Source of the DNA: Porphyrobacter sp.
GTDB lineage: Bacteria > Pseudomonadota > Alphaproteobacteria > Sphingomonadales > Sphingomonadaceae
Assembly (NCBI GenBank): GCA_027531395.1
Contig: JAPZRO010000007.1
Span: 124,001 to 188,000 of the forward strand
DNA length: 64,000 nucleotides
Direction of reading: 5' to 3'
Shown: positions 51,984 through 61,517 of the stretch, in pieces
Layout: each line of letters opens with the position of its first letter
Numbering within the stretch: the stretch's first letter is position 1
Notes under the pieces: generated by a model
Seen by the model: only the letters and a program-made list of their open reading frames with translations
What the model was told of the DNA's origin: nothing
Databases searched by the model: none
Position numbers and translations under genes: made by a program

Positions 51984-52279
51984 TGGACATTTCCGATCGT
52001 CGAACGGGCGAACACCGGCCGCGGGCGGCAGGCAATCGCCGGAGAGATACTACCCTGCCTTAAATAGGCACGCATTACAATTCGCCAACGCCCGATAGGT
52101 TGCCCTACGGGACGAATCTTCGGCTGCGAGCGCTCAGCTACGGACGCGAGGAGGCAATGGTTGCGCCCCGCTGTTGCGGGCAGCGGCTGTGCCTGCTAGG
52201 CGCGCGCGGCGGCTCCGGGCTCGCTCGCATGATGCGTCCGGCGCAATTCCTGTTACCCGATGTGAAAGACAACCGATCC

Positions 52280-52819
52280 ATGGCCGACGAAGAAGGCGTG
52301 CTCACCAATCTCGACAACACCGGCGGGGCCCAGCCCAATGGCGCCGACACCCAGCCTGCGATCGGCCTGCTGACGCAGTATGTGAAGGACCTTTCGGTCG
52401 AGAACCCCAACGCCCCCGACGTGTTCCAGTGGCCCGAGCCGCCGGCGATCGACATCCAGTTCAACATCGGCGCCGAAACCGTCAGCAGCGACGTCCACGA
52501 AGTGATGCTCAAGATGACCATCACCGCGGCCTCGCAGCGCGGCAAGGCCTATATCGTCGATCTGGCCTATTGCGGCCTCGTGGGGATGCGCAACGTGCCC
52601 GAGGAACAGGCCCATGCCTTCCTCTATGCCGAAGCGCCGCGCCTGCTGTTCCCCTTCGCCCGCCGCGTGGTGGCCGATGCCGTGCGCGATGCCGGCTTCC
52701 CGCCGCTGATGCTCGATCCGATCGACTTCAACGGGCTCTACATCCAGCGCCTGCAGGCACGCCGCGCCGAAGAAGCCGCCGGCGGGGAACCGATCGCGCC
52801 GGTCACCGGCAACGCCTGA
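52280..52819 (+). CDS. secB: Protein-export chaperone SecB
   Basis: This 179-residue protein matches SecB: IGLLTQYVKDLSVENPNAPDVFQW, IDIQFNIGAE..EVMLKMTITAASQRGKAYIVDLAYCGLVGMRNVPEEQAHAFLYAEAPRLLFPFARRVVADAVRDAGFPPLMLDPIDFNGLY. The tetramer holds preproteins unfolded for SecA. The ATG at 52280 matches the family N-terminus, with an extra acidic leader of about 25 residues usual in this order. It is divergent from timA. Confidence 0.95.
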   Translation: MADEEGVLTNLDNTGGAQPNGADTQPAIGLLTQYVKDLSVENPNAPDVFQWPEPPAIDIQFNIGAETVSSDVHEVMLKMTITAASQRGKAYIVDLAYCGLVGMRNVPEEQAHAFLYAEAPRLLFPFARRVVADAVRDAGFPPLMLDPIDFNGLYIQRLQARRAEEAAGGEPIAPVTGNA

Positions 52820-52848
52820 TCCACGCCGATTAGCGGGCACAGAAGGCG

Positions 52849-54414
52849 ATGAGCCTGCTGAGGAACGTCGGCACGATCGGCGGGTTGACGCTGGTCAGCC
52901 GGCTGTTCGGCTTTGCCCGCGACATCCTGCTAGCCCGCGTGCTCGGCGCGGGCGGGGTGGCGGATGCCTGGCAGCTCGCCTTCCAGCTCCCCAATCTGTT
53001 CCGCCGCCTGTTCGCCGAGGGTGCCTTCGCCAGTGCCTTCGTGCCGCTGTTCAACCGCCACATGGCCGAGGGCGAGAGCGCGGCCAAGCGGTTCGCCGGC
53101 GAAGTTCTGGCGGTGCTGCTGCCGATCCTCGTGGTGTTCGGGGCGCTGATGATGCTGGCGATGCCGTGGGTGCTGTGGGCCTTCGCCAACGAAGACCTGC
53201 GCGGCGACAGCGACACCTATTCGCTCGCGGTCACGATGGGCCGGATCGCCTTTCCTTACCTGATGTTCATGAGCCTCGCGACGCTGGTCGCCGCGATCCT
53301 CAATTCGCTGTCGCGCTTCGCAGCGGCGGCGGCGGCGCCGATCCTGCTCAACATCTGCCTGCTGACCGCGCTGGTATGGGGCGCGCTCCAGCCCGGCAGC
53401 GACTGGGCCCGCGCGGCGACCGGCGTGGGCCTCGCGATCGCTGTGTCGGTGAGCGGGCTGCTGCAACTGCTGTGGCTCTACTGGTTCATGCGCCGCGCAG
53501 GCTTCCGCATTCCGCGCCAGCGCCCGCGCCTCACGCGCCGCGTCAAGGAAATGGGCGTGCTGATTGTCCCCGCCGTGTTCGGCGCGGGTGTCTACCAGAT
53601 CAGCCGCTTCATCGACCTCGCCTTCATCCGCGGCCTGCCCGACGGCAGCCTCACCTACATGGCGATGGCTGATCGCTGGAACCAGCTGCCGCTCGGGATC
53701 ATCGGCATAGCGCTGGGCACCGCGATCCTGCCCGCGCTGTCGCGCTACATCAGCCGCAATGAAGATGAGGAGGCGGTGCGTCTGCAGGCCAATGCCGTCG
53801 AACTGGCGATGCTGCTCACCCTGCCCTGCGCGGTGGCGTTGTTCATCACCGGCTTCGCCTTCGTGAAGGCGTTCATGGAGGGCCAGGCCTTCACCGCCGA
53901 GGACGCGCGCACCACCGGCATGGTTACCTCGGCGCTGGTTGTAGGCCTGCCCGCCTATGTGCTGGTCAAGGTGCTGACCCCCAACTTCTTCGCCCGCCGC
54001 GACACCAAGACCCCGGTCTACACGGCAGGCGCCTCGCTGGTCGTGACCGTCGGCCTCAATCTCGTGCTGGTGCCGCTGCTGGGCGTCGTCGGCCTTGCGT
54101 TGGCGGGCGCGATCGGGGCCTGGGTCAATATCGCGCTGCTGGGCGGCATCCTTGCACGGCGCGGCTACTTCCGGCTGCCGGCGCGGGTGCTCGGGCGGAT
54201 CGGACGGATCGTCCTTGCCTCGGGCCTCATGGGGGCGGCGCTGGTGGTGCTGATGCAGGCGATCGGCCCGTGGCTCGACGGCCCCTTCACCATGCGGCTT
54301 CTGGCGGTGGGTGCGATCCTCGGCACCAGCCTCGTCACCTATGGCGCGGGCACGGTGCTGCTCGGAGTGCTCGACAAGGCGACGGTCCAGCGCCTAATGC
54401 GCCGCCAGAGCTAA
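52849..54414 (+). CDS. murJ: Lipid II flippase MurJ
   Basis: This 521-residue protein has about 14 membrane helices with the MurJ/MviN signatures RNVGTIGGLTLVSRLFGFARDILLARVLGAG at the start, NLFRRLFAEGAFASAFVPLF, and the cavity arginines in SRFIDLAFIRGL and DRWNQLPLGIIGIALGTAILPALSRY. It flips lipid II across the inner membrane for peptidoglycan synthesis. It starts 29 nt after secB and precedes trpS by 15 nt. Confidence 0.95.
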   Translation: MSLLRNVGTIGGLTLVSRLFGFARDILLARVLGAGGVADAWQLAFQLPNLFRRLFAEGAFASAFVPLFNRHMAEGESAAKRFAGEVLAVLLPILVVFGALMMLAMPWVLWAFANEDLRGDSDTYSLAVTMGRIAFPYLMFMSLATLVAAILNSLSRFAAAAAAPILLNICLLTALVWGALQPGSDWARAATGVGLAIAVSVSGLLQLLWLYWFMRRAGFRIPRQRPRLTRRVKEMGVLIVPAVFGAGVYQISRFIDLAFIRGLPDGSLTYMAMADRWNQLPLGIIGIALGTAILPALSRYISRNEDEEAVRLQANAVELAMLLTLPCAVALFITGFAFVKAFMEGQAFTAEDARTTGMVTSALVVGLPAYVLVKVLTPNFFARRDTKTPVYTAGASLVVTVGLNLVLVPLLGVVGLALAGAIGAWVNIALLGGILARRGYFRLPARVLGRIGRIVLASGLMGAALVVLMQAIGPWLDGPFTMRLLAVGAILGTSLVTYGAGTVLLGVLDKATVQRLMRRQS

Positions 54415-54429
54415 ATCACAGGACAGATC

Positions 54430-55446
54430 ATGCGCGTCGTTTCCGGCATCCAGCCCACCGGCAATCTCCACCTCGGCAACTATCTGGGGGCGATCCGCAA
54501 CTGGGCGGCGATGCAGGATTCGCTGGAGCCCGGCTCGGAGGCATTGTTCTTCCTCGCCGATCTTCACGCCCTGTCGCAGCCGCACGACCCCGCCGGGCTC
54601 CGGTCCGCGACGCTGGAGATGACGGCGGCGCTGGTCGCCTGCGGGATCGACCCCGATCGCTCGGTGCTGTTCAACCAGGCGCAGGTGCCCCAGCATGCCG
54701 AGCTGCAATGGCTGCTCAACGGCACTGCCCGCATGGGCTGGCTGAACCGCATGACCCAGTGGAAGGACAAGGCCGGCAAGAACCGCGAGGGCCAGTCGGT
54801 CGCGCTGTTCACCTACCCCGTGCTGCAGGCCGCCGACGTGCTGCTCTATCAGGCGACCCACGTGCCGGTGGGCGAGGATCAGAAGCAGCACCTCGAGCTC
54901 GCCCGCGACATCGCGCAGAAATTCAACAATGATTTCTGCCCGGAGGACACGCCGGTCTTCACCCTGCCCGAACCGATCATCCCGGCCGAGGCGGCGCGGA
55001 TCATGTCCCTGCGCGATGGCAGCGCCAAGATGTCGAAGTCCGACCCGTCGGACATGAGCCGCATCAACCTCTCGGACGATGCCGATACCATGGCCCAGAA
55101 GGTCAAGAAGGCGAAGACAGATCCCGAGCCCCTGCCCTCGGAAGAGGCCGGCCTTGCCGAGCGGCCCGAGGCGAAGAACCTCGTTGGCATTTATGCGGCG
55201 CTTTCGGGCGAGCCGGTCGAAGCGGTGCTGCGCCAGTTCGGCGGGCAGGGCTTCGGCGCATTCAAGCCGGCGCTGGCCGATCTGCTGGTGGCAACCCTCG
55301 GCCCGATCCGTGATCGCTTCGTGGCGCTGAAGGACGACAGCGAGGCGCTCGATGCGATCCTCGCTCGCGGCGCGGCCAAGGCGCGCGAACGCGGCACGCC
55401 GACGCTCGATGCGGCCTACAAGGCGCTGGGGCTGGTGCGGCACTGA
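54430..55446 (+). CDS. trpS: Tryptophanyl-tRNA synthetase
   Basis: This 338-residue class-I synthetase has the HIGH-type motif PTGNLHLGNYLGA (9-21), FFLADLHAL, YPVLQAADVLLYQATHVPVGEDQKQHLELARDIA, and the KMSKS loop AKMSKSDPSD. The length is usual for bacterial TrpS. It charges tRNA-Trp with tryptophan in the cytoplasm and is probably cotranscribed with murJ. Confidence 0.96.
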   Translation: MRVVSGIQPTGNLHLGNYLGAIRNWAAMQDSLEPGSEALFFLADLHALSQPHDPAGLRSATLEMTAALVACGIDPDRSVLFNQAQVPQHAELQWLLNGTARMGWLNRMTQWKDKAGKNREGQSVALFTYPVLQAADVLLYQATHVPVGEDQKQHLELARDIAQKFNNDFCPEDTPVFTLPEPIIPAEAARIMSLRDGSAKMSKSDPSDMSRINLSDDADTMAQKVKKAKTDPEPLPSEEAGLAERPEAKNLVGIYAALSGEPVEAVLRQFGGQGFGAFKPALADLLVATLGPIRDRFVALKDDSEALDAILARGAAKARERGTPTLDAAYKALGLVRH

Positions 55447-55582
55447 GCGCACGCGCACCGCCTGCGATGAACTGCACCGGGCACACGACCAATATTCAAT
55501 CCCCGTTCATGCGCATGGGACAATATCACGCGCGCAAACACCATTGCTTTCATCGCACTGGTGGCCACACAAGGGATGTGTC

Positions 55583-56257
55583 ATGAAGACCGCTATGTCC
55601 TCTACAAAAACGCTCCGCCGCTTCGCGCTGCCGCTGGCTCTGGCCGCTGGTCTTGCCGCCTGCACCGCGCCCTCGTTCAAGGCCGATGTGTCGCGCTTTG
55701 CCGTGCCGCTGCCGGCACCGCAGGGCCAGACCTTCGCAGTGGTGCCCGAAGATCCCAAGCTCGCCGGCGGACTCGAATTCGCGACCTATGCCAATGCGGT
55801 CGCGGCGGAGATGCAGGAACTGGGCTATGTCCGCGCCGCTGCGCCGGAACGCGCCGATCTGCTGGTGCGGTTCGACTACCGCGTCGACAATGGCCGTGAA
55901 AAGGTGCGCACCGATCTCAACGGGGTGGGCGCCTTCGGCCCGGCCTGGGGCCCGTGGGGCGGCTGGGGCGGCGGCTTCGGTCGCTGGGGCTACGGCTTCA
56001 ACGATCCGTTCTTCGGCGGGCCGAACGTGCGCAGCTACACTGTCTACACCAGCGCCATCGACCTGAAGATCGATCGCGCCGCCGATGGCCAGCGTCTGTT
56101 CGAAGGCAAGGCGGAAGCCGTGTCGCGCTCGAACCGCCTGCCGCGCCTCGTGCCCAATCTGGTGGATGCGATCTTCACCGACTTCCCCGGCAATTCGGGC
56201 GAAACCGTGCGCATCACCATCCGCGATGACGAAAAGACCGTGCGCCCCACCGATTGA
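55583..56257 (+). CDS. DUF4136 lipoprotein
   Basis: This 224-residue protein has a signal with a lipobox (GLAAC, Cys about 27), a DUF4136-like fold (FAVVPEDPKLAGGLEFATYANAVAAEMQELGYVRAAAPERADLLVRFDYRVD), a Gly/Trp-rich loop (GPAWGPWGGWGGGFGRWGYG) and the usual end (LFEGKAEAVSRSNRLPRLVPNLVDAIFTDFPGNSGETVRITI). The ATG at 55583 has aaggga upstream. It is presumably an outer-membrane or periplasmic lipoprotein; function unknown. A strong terminator follows. Confidence 0.87.
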   Translation: MKTAMSSTKTLRRFALPLALAAGLAACTAPSFKADVSRFAVPLPAPQGQTFAVVPEDPKLAGGLEFATYANAVAAEMQELGYVRAAAPERADLLVRFDYRVDNGREKVRTDLNGVGAFGPAWGPWGGWGGGFGRWGYGFNDPFFGGPNVRSYTVYTSAIDLKIDRAADGQRLFEGKAEAVSRSNRLPRLVPNLVDAIFTDFPGNSGETVRITIRDDEKTVRPTD

Positions 56258-56300
56258 TGGTGTAGAGCAGGGCTCAAGAGACCCTTGGACGGGAAAAGAG

Positions 56301-56333
56301 AGGCGGCACCAGGGGATCGGTGCCGCCTTTTTT
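56301..56333. terminator. Intrinsic terminator, probably bidirectional
   Basis: A 10-bp stem (aggcggcacc / ggtgccgcct) with an 8-nt loop is followed by six T on the plus strand, ending the DUF4136 transcript. On the minus strand a pyrimidine/T-rich run (ctcttttcc) follows the same stem, so it can also end the convergent hydrolase transcript. Confidence 0.88.
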
Positions 56334-56360
56334 GTTGCCCGCGCGCGCTGGCCTGCAAGA

Positions 56361-57071
56361 TCACCAGTCGGCGGGCTGATCGCTTCTGGCAGGCGATTGG
56401 GTCCACGGCAGGCGGGTAAAGCGCGGATAGGCCCGGCGGCGCGATTCCGCTGCGAGGCAACCTTGCCGGGTCCGGTGCTCGCGCAGCAACTGGGCGAGCA
56501 GCAGCTGCCCGAAGTCCCAGTCTCCGATCCCGGAATCGGCGTTGATGTGCCCGATCGAGCCGGCATAGGCGAAGGTCGCGCCCCAGTCCGACGCCAGACC
56601 CCGCGCGACGCGCAGCGAGCAATAGGGATCATTCTCGCTCGCAGCGAGGAATGCCGGGAACGGCAGCTTCGCGCGCTGAGCGGGGGCAAAGCGGGCAAGG
56701 CGCGCATCGACACCTGCGCGTTCGACATCGGGCGGGGCGACCAGCAGCGCGCCGACCACCGGATTGCCATAGGCCGGCTGTTCATTCTCCGCCCACCACG
56801 TGGCTGCGAGGCAGCCGAGCGAATGCGCGACAAGGATCACCGGCCGGCCGGCACGGTGCACCGCGAGGTTCAGCTTGTTGACCCAGGTGTTGCGATGCGG
56901 ATCGTCCCACATCCCGAGGTCCACCCGCTCGCAGTCAGGAATCTGCGATTCCCAGCGCGATTGCCAGTGCTGTTCGTTGGAGTTGTTGAGACCGGGGATG
57001 ATGAGAATCAGCGGATCATCGCGCAGCCGGTCAGCGTCGAGTTCATGCGTATGGGTCTGGGTATGGGCCAT
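56361..57071 (-). CDS. RBBP9/YdeN-family serine hydrolase
   Basis: This 236-residue alpha/beta hydrolase starts with a His/Thr-rich leader, then ILIIPGLNNSNEQHWQSRWE (family hallmark), the nucleophile elbow VAHSLGC, ENDPYCSL (likely acid region) and GHINADSGIGDW with the catalytic His. It is cytoplasmic; the family hydrolyses small esters or amides of uncertain identity. The C-terminal 35 residues are basic and beyond the usual length of about 190. Confidence 0.88.
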   Translation of the reverse strand: MAHTQTHTHELDADRLRDDPLILIIPGLNNSNEQHWQSRWESQIPDCERVDLGMWDDPHRNTWVNKLNLAVHRAGRPVILVAHSLGCLAATWWAENEQPAYGNPVVGALLVAPPDVERAGVDARLARFAPAQRAKLPFPAFLAASENDPYCSLRVARGLASDWGATFAYAGSIGHINADSGIGDWDFGQLLLAQLLREHRTRQGCLAAESRRRAYPRFTRLPWTQSPARSDQPADW

Positions 57072-57193
57072 TTCCTGCTCCTATAAGGGCGTAAACGGCC
57101 GTCCATTGGTATGGTCCGACAGCAGGAAAATAACTCAACTGAATTGGTTGACAAGACGCTTTCAACGATCCGTGGCGTTCGTCGGATGATTGC

Positions 57194-57646
57194 TCAGAGC
57201 TTCGCGTGGCCCCCGGTGGAGCCGAAGCCGCCCTCGCCCCGTTCGGTCGCGTCGAGCTCTTCCACCTCGTCCCACGCCGCCTGCACCACCGGAGCCAGCA
57301 CCAGCTGGGCGACGCGGTCGCCGCGCGCGATGGCGAAGGGCTCCGTGCCGTGGTTGATCAGGATCACCTTCAGCTCGCCGCGATAGTCGCTGTCGATCGT
57401 GCCGGGGGTGTTGGGGACGGTGATGCCGTGCTTCAGAGCGAGCCCTGATCGCGGGCGGACCTGGATTTCGTAGCCCTGCGGGATCGCCAGCGCGAGGCCG
57501 GTCGCCACCGCATGGCGCGCGCCGGGCGCGATGGTCACTTCCTCGGCGCTCACCACGTCCATTCCGGCCGCGCCTGACGTGGCATAGGCCGGCAGCGGCA
57601 GGCCCGCGCCATGCGGCAGGCGCCTCACCTGGACAGGAATAGTCAC
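57194..57646 (-). CDS. dut: dUTP diphosphatase
   Basis: This 150-residue trimeric dUTPase shows all five motifs: AGMDVVSA (1), [12 protein letters not shown] (2), [22 protein letters not shown] (3), [13 protein letters not shown] (4) and [11 protein letters not shown] (5). It removes dUTP and supplies dUMP. Its ATG overlaps the CoaBC stop by 4 nt; this coaBC-dut pairing is common in alphaproteobacteria. Confidence 0.96.
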   Translation of the reverse strand: MTIPVQVRRLPHGAGLPLPAYATSGAAGMDVVSAEEVTIAPGARHAVATGLALAIPQGYEIQVRPRSGLALKHGITVPNTPGTIDSDYRGELKVILINHGTEPFAIARGDRVAQLVLAPVVQAAWDEVEELDATERGEGGFGSTGGHAKL

Positions 57647-59298
57647 TCCGCCGCTTCCGCCTTGAGGCTCGCTGCGATCCGTTCGACCAGCGCCATCGCC
57701 ACCGCGCTCTTGGGCATTTCGTCGAGCGTCTCGATCCCGTCGCCGGCAACGATGGTCACGCGGTTGCTGTCGCCCCCCATCACATCGCCGCTCACATCAT
57801 TGGCCACGATCCAGTCGCAGCCCTTGCGCTTGCGCTTGGCCTTGGCGTGCTCGATCACGTTCTCGGTCTCGGCGGCAAAGCCGATCACCAGTTCGGGGCG
57901 CTTGGTCCCGCCGGCGATGTTGGAGAGGATGTCGGGGTTCTCGGTCAGCATCAGCGCCGGGGGCGCATCGCCGCGCTTCTTCATCTTCTGCCCGCGATAT
58001 TCCTTGGGTCGCCAGTCGGCGACCGCGGCCACCATCACCGCGACATCGGCGGGCAACGCATGCTTGACCGCCTTGGCCATGTCCTGCGCGCTCTCGACAT
58101 CGACGCGCTTGACCCCGGCCGGGGTCTTGAGCGCGACAGGGCCCGCCACCAGCGTCACCTTCGCGCCGAGCGCGGCGGCGGCCGCGGCGATGGCAAAGCC
58201 CTGCTTGCCGCTCGAGCGGTTGGCAATGTAGCGGACCGGATCGATCGCTTCCCAGGTCGGCCCGGCGGTGACCAGCACGTGGCGGCCCGACAGCGGACGA
58301 TGCCCGGCGGCCACGCCGAAATCGGCGCCTTCGGGCACTTCGCCGAGCAGGGCCTCGATCTCGTCGGGCACCTCGGGCGCGAGCACTTCGGGCGCGCTCT
58401 TGCGGGGATCGACCTGATGGTTGATCGCCCCGGCATCGATCGGCGGCGCGGCGCCCGCCTTGCCCTTCTTGGCGAGCAGCGGCCCGCCGAGATCCGGAGC
58501 GAATTCGGGTGCGGGTTCTTCGGGCAGGGGTTCGCCCTCGCCCTCTTCGGGTTCGGGCAGATCGAGATATTCGGCCTCGATCTCTTCGTGGGTGCGCTTG
58601 GCGGTCGAGCGCGGGATGATCCGCGACAGAAGCCCGCCCAACCCGCCGGTCGCGGCGGTGCTGTCGTTCTCGTCCTCGGGCTCGAGCGCCTCGACCTCGA
58701 TCGCGGCGCGGTCATTGGCGGGAATCCGCGTAGGCTGCGCCTCGGGCACCGTGATCCCGAAGTAGGACGCGATGACGCGCCAGATCGCCTCGGGCTCGGG
58801 CAGGCGGCCATAGCCGAACTCACCGCAGGCCATCGGGCCTTCGTCGGGATGCAGCACGGTCACGCCGGCCGAGGCCAGCAGTTCGACATTGCGCTGGGTC
58901 GCCTCATGCTCCCACATCCGGACGTTCATGGCGGGCACGGCGATCACCGGCTTGTCGGTGGCGAGGATCAGCGTGGTCGCCAGATCATCGGCGATCCCGG
59001 CGGCCATCTTGGCGAGCAGATCGGCTGTGGCCGGGCAGACCACCACCAGATCGGCCTCGCGGCTCAATTGGATGTGGCCCATCTCGGCCTCGTTCTTGAG
59101 GTCGAACAGGTTGGTGTAGACCTGGTTCTCGGACAGCGCGGCGAGCGCCATCGGGGTGACGAACTGCTGGCCACCCTTGGTGACGACACAGGTAACCTCG
59201 CCGCCGCCCTTGCGGATCAGGCGCACCAGCTCGCAGGCCTTGTAGGCCGCGATGCCGCCGCCCACGACCAGCAGGATGCGCGGGGCCTTCCCCGTCAT
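57643..59298 (-). CDS. coaBC: Bifunctional CoaBC (phosphopantothenoylcysteine decarboxylase/synthetase)
   Basis: This 551-residue protein has an N-terminal CoaC domain ([84 protein letters not shown]) and a C-terminal CoaB domain ([49 protein letters not shown]). Between them, about residues 190-340, lies an acidic Pro/Glu-rich insert; typical CoaBC has about 400 residues. The enzyme makes 4'-phosphopantetheine for CoA. The ATG at 59298 matches the family start. Confidence 0.94.
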   Translation of the reverse strand: MTGKAPRILLVVGGGIAAYKACELVRLIRKGGGEVTCVVTKGGQQFVTPMALAALSENQVYTNLFDLKNEAEMGHIQLSREADLVVVCPATADLLAKMAAGIADDLATTLILATDKPVIAVPAMNVRMWEHEATQRNVELLASAGVTVLHPDEGPMACGEFGYGRLPEPEAIWRVIASYFGITVPEAQPTRIPANDRAAIEVEALEPEDENDSTAATGGLGGLLSRIIPRSTAKRTHEEIEAEYLDLPEPEEGEGEPLPEEPAPEFAPDLGGPLLAKKGKAGAAPPIDAGAINHQVDPRKSAPEVLAPEVPDEIEALLGEVPEGADFGVAAGHRPLSGRHVLVTAGPTWEAIDPVRYIANRSSGKQGFAIAAAAAALGAKVTLVAGPVALKTPAGVKRVDVESAQDMAKAVKHALPADVAVMVAAVADWRPKEYRGQKMKKRGDAPPALMLTENPDILSNIAGGTKRPELVIGFAAETENVIEHAKAKRKRKGCDWIVANDVSGDVMGGDSNRVTIVAGDGIETLDEMPKSAVAMALVERIAASLKAEAAE

Positions 59299-59579
59299 CG
59301 CCCGTTCCCGCTCTGCACGCCGATCAATGCCATCGGTTCCCAATAACTCCCATCCGGCGGCGCCCATGCGCTGCCGGCCAACTCTTCTAACCGCGCCCTG
59401 CCCCTGCGCCAAGCAGCGCACCTACAGTCTTGGCGCGCAGATTGGCCGCGCTGTGGTTAAGATTGCGCTTACAAGGGTGCAACCGCTTTCGGCGGTTTTG
59501 CGCCGATTTGGCGGGGCGGCCGCTTGAGCTCGATACGCGCCTCGGCCAGACTTGCCGCATCATTTAGGGGGGACCGGTC

Positions 59580-59960
59580 ATGACACTTTTCCTGCGCGCT
59601 GCACTGCTATTGCTGGCGCTGCTCTATCTCGCGATCGGCACCGGCTTCCTGATCGCGCCCGAACAGCTGGGAGAAACTTTCGGCGTGGCGGCTGCGGGAG
59701 CCAAGGGGCTCGCCAGCATGCGCGCCGATTTCACCGGATTCTTCTGGCTGCTGGGCGGAGCACTGGGCTGGGGTGCGTTGCGCCAGAGCGGCGGGGCCTT
59801 GCTGGTTGGCGCATTCCTTGCCGCGACCGCACTGGCGGGGCGGGGGCTAAGCCTGCTGCTCGACGGCAATTATGACGGCGCGCTCCAGCCGATGGTGGTC
59901 GAGGCGTTGACGGTGCTGCTGGCACTGGCCGGAATGCGGGCGTTTGGCCGCAAGGCCTAA
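59580..59960 (+). CDS. Small DUF4345-like membrane protein
   Basis: This 126-residue protein has four predicted helices with the pattern LYLAIGTGFLIAPEQLGETFGV, ASMRADFTGFFWLLGGALGWGALRQSGGALLVGAFL, and a last helix ending MRAFGRKA. It fits the DUF4345 family of unknown function. A ggggggacc ribosome site precedes it. Its stop overlaps the convergent ubiB stop by 4 nt. The 280 bp before it contain promoters of both directions and no other gene. Confidence 0.75.
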   Translation: MTLFLRAALLLLALLYLAIGTGFLIAPEQLGETFGVAAAGAKGLASMRADFTGFFWLLGGALGWGALRQSGGALLVGAFLAATALAGRGLSLLLDGNYDGALQPMVVEALTVLLALAGMRAFGRKA

Positions 59961-61513
59961 CCGATCAATCCCGCTGTTACCGCCGCCCACACCGCGCCTG
60001 CGCCGACCAGACCAGCGGCGATATAGCCGAACCAGCCGCGCCCTTCGCGCTTGTCGGTGATCAGCGGAATTTCCGGCAGCGGCGGCGGCTCGGGCGCGCC
60101 GCCCTTGGGCGGGAACATCTCCTCCACCCGGCGGATCAGGCCCGGCAGGCGCAGCAGGGTTTCGGTATCCTGCTTGATCCGGTCGGCGAGCGCGGCCTCC
60201 GGACCAAGCTCGTCGCGGATCCACTCGCGCACATAGGGCGCGGCGGTGTCCCACATGTTGATGTCGGGATTGAGCTGGGTGGCGATGCCTTCGACCATCA
60301 CCATCGTCTTCTGCAGCAGCAGCAGGTGCGGCTGGGTCTGCATGTCGAAATCGCGGGTGATCGCGAACAGCCCGTCGAGCATCTGGCCGACCGAGAGCTC
60401 CTTCACCGGCTTGCCCCGCATCGGCTCGCCCACCGCGCGCAACGCGGTCGCGAATTCGCCGACCGAGTGGTAGGAGGGCACATATTGCGCCTCGAAATGG
60501 ATTTCGGCGACGCGCTGGTAATTGCCGGTGGTCAGCCCGTAGAGGATCTCCGCCAGCCATTGCCGCGCGCGCCGGTCGATCCGGCCCATGATCCCGAAAT
60601 CGATCGCGACGATGGTGCCGTCATCCTCCACGAACAGGTTGCCCTGATGCATGTCGGCATGGAAGAAACCCGCGCTGATCGCCTGGGTGAGGAAGCTGAT
60701 CACCAACTTTTCCGAGATCGCCGCCAGATCATGCCCGCGCGCGCGCAACTCGTCGACGCGGCTGATCTTGATCCCGTCGATCCATTCGATCGTCATCACG
60801 CGGCCATTGGTGCGATCCCAATCGACCGCAGGGATGCGGTAGCCCGGCACGCCCGCCATCTGCTCGGCGAGTTCGGAGGCCGAGGCGGCCTCGCGGCGCA
60901 GGTCGAGCTCGGAATTGGTCCAGCGCTTGAAGTTGGCGATGGTGAGGCGCGGGCGCAGCCGGCTCGCCTCGCCGCCCATCGTCTCGACATGGGCCGCGGC
61001 CCATTCATAGGTCTGGATGTCGCGCGCGAACTTCTCGCGGATGCCCGGGCGCAGCACCTTGATCGCGACCTTGCGGCCATCGGTGGTGACGCCCTTGTGC
61101 ACCTGCGCGATGCTCGCCGCGCCGACCGGCTCGGGGTCGATCTCGGCAAACAGGGCTGAAATCGGCTGGCCGAAGCTCGATTCGATCACCTTGCGGATCT
61201 CGGCGAAGGGCACCGGCGGGAGACTGTCCTGCAAGGACAGGAGGTTGTTCGCCGCCTCCTCGCCGACCAGATCGGGGCGGGTAGCGAGGGACTGGCCGAG
61301 CTTGATCGCCGCCGGGCCGATGGCGCGGAAGGCCCCGGCATAGTCGCGGGTGCCGGACTTGCCCGTCAGCGTCGCGAGGCGCGCGAGGCGCACCAGCTGG
61401 CGCAGCGCGGCGGGCGCGTTGGGATCATTCTCAATCCCCACCAGCGCGCGCCGGCGGGCCAGCGTCACGCCCCAGCGGGCGAGGCGGATCAGATGCGTCG
61501 CGGGAGAGGGCAC
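59957..61513 (-). CDS. ubiB: UbiB-family ubiquinone biosynthesis ATPase/kinase-like protein
   Basis: This 518-residue protein has the UbiB/ADCK pattern: the KxGQ motif (AIKLGQSLATRPD), the Ala-rich loop (VGAASIAQVHKG), IKVLRPG, and IDFGIMGRID, with AGFFHADMHQGNLFV between. C-terminal hydrophobic stretch anchors it to the membrane. It supports ubiquinone synthesis. The start is a GTG at 61513, four bases after the ubiE stop, so the two are translationally linked. Confidence 0.94.
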   Translation of the reverse strand: MPSPATHLIRLARWGVTLARRRALVGIENDPNAPAALRQLVRLARLATLTGKSGTRDYAGAFRAIGPAAIKLGQSLATRPDLVGEEAANNLLSLQDSLPPVPFAEIRKVIESSFGQPISALFAEIDPEPVGAASIAQVHKGVTTDGRKVAIKVLRPGIREKFARDIQTYEWAAAHVETMGGEASRLRPRLTIANFKRWTNSELDLRREAASASELAEQMAGVPGYRIPAVDWDRTNGRVMTIEWIDGIKISRVDELRARGHDLAAISEKLVISFLTQAISAGFFHADMHQGNLFVEDDGTIVAIDFGIMGRIDRRARQWLAEILYGLTTGNYQRVAEIHFEAQYVPSYHSVGEFATALRAVGEPMRGKPVKELSVGQMLDGLFAITRDFDMQTQPHLLLLQKTMVMVEGIATQLNPDINMWDTAAPYVREWIRDELGPEAALADRIKQDTETLLRLPGLIRRVEEMFPPKGGAPEPPPLPEIPLITDKREGRGWFGYIAAGLVGAGAVWAAVTAGLIG

Positions 61514-61517
61514 TGGG

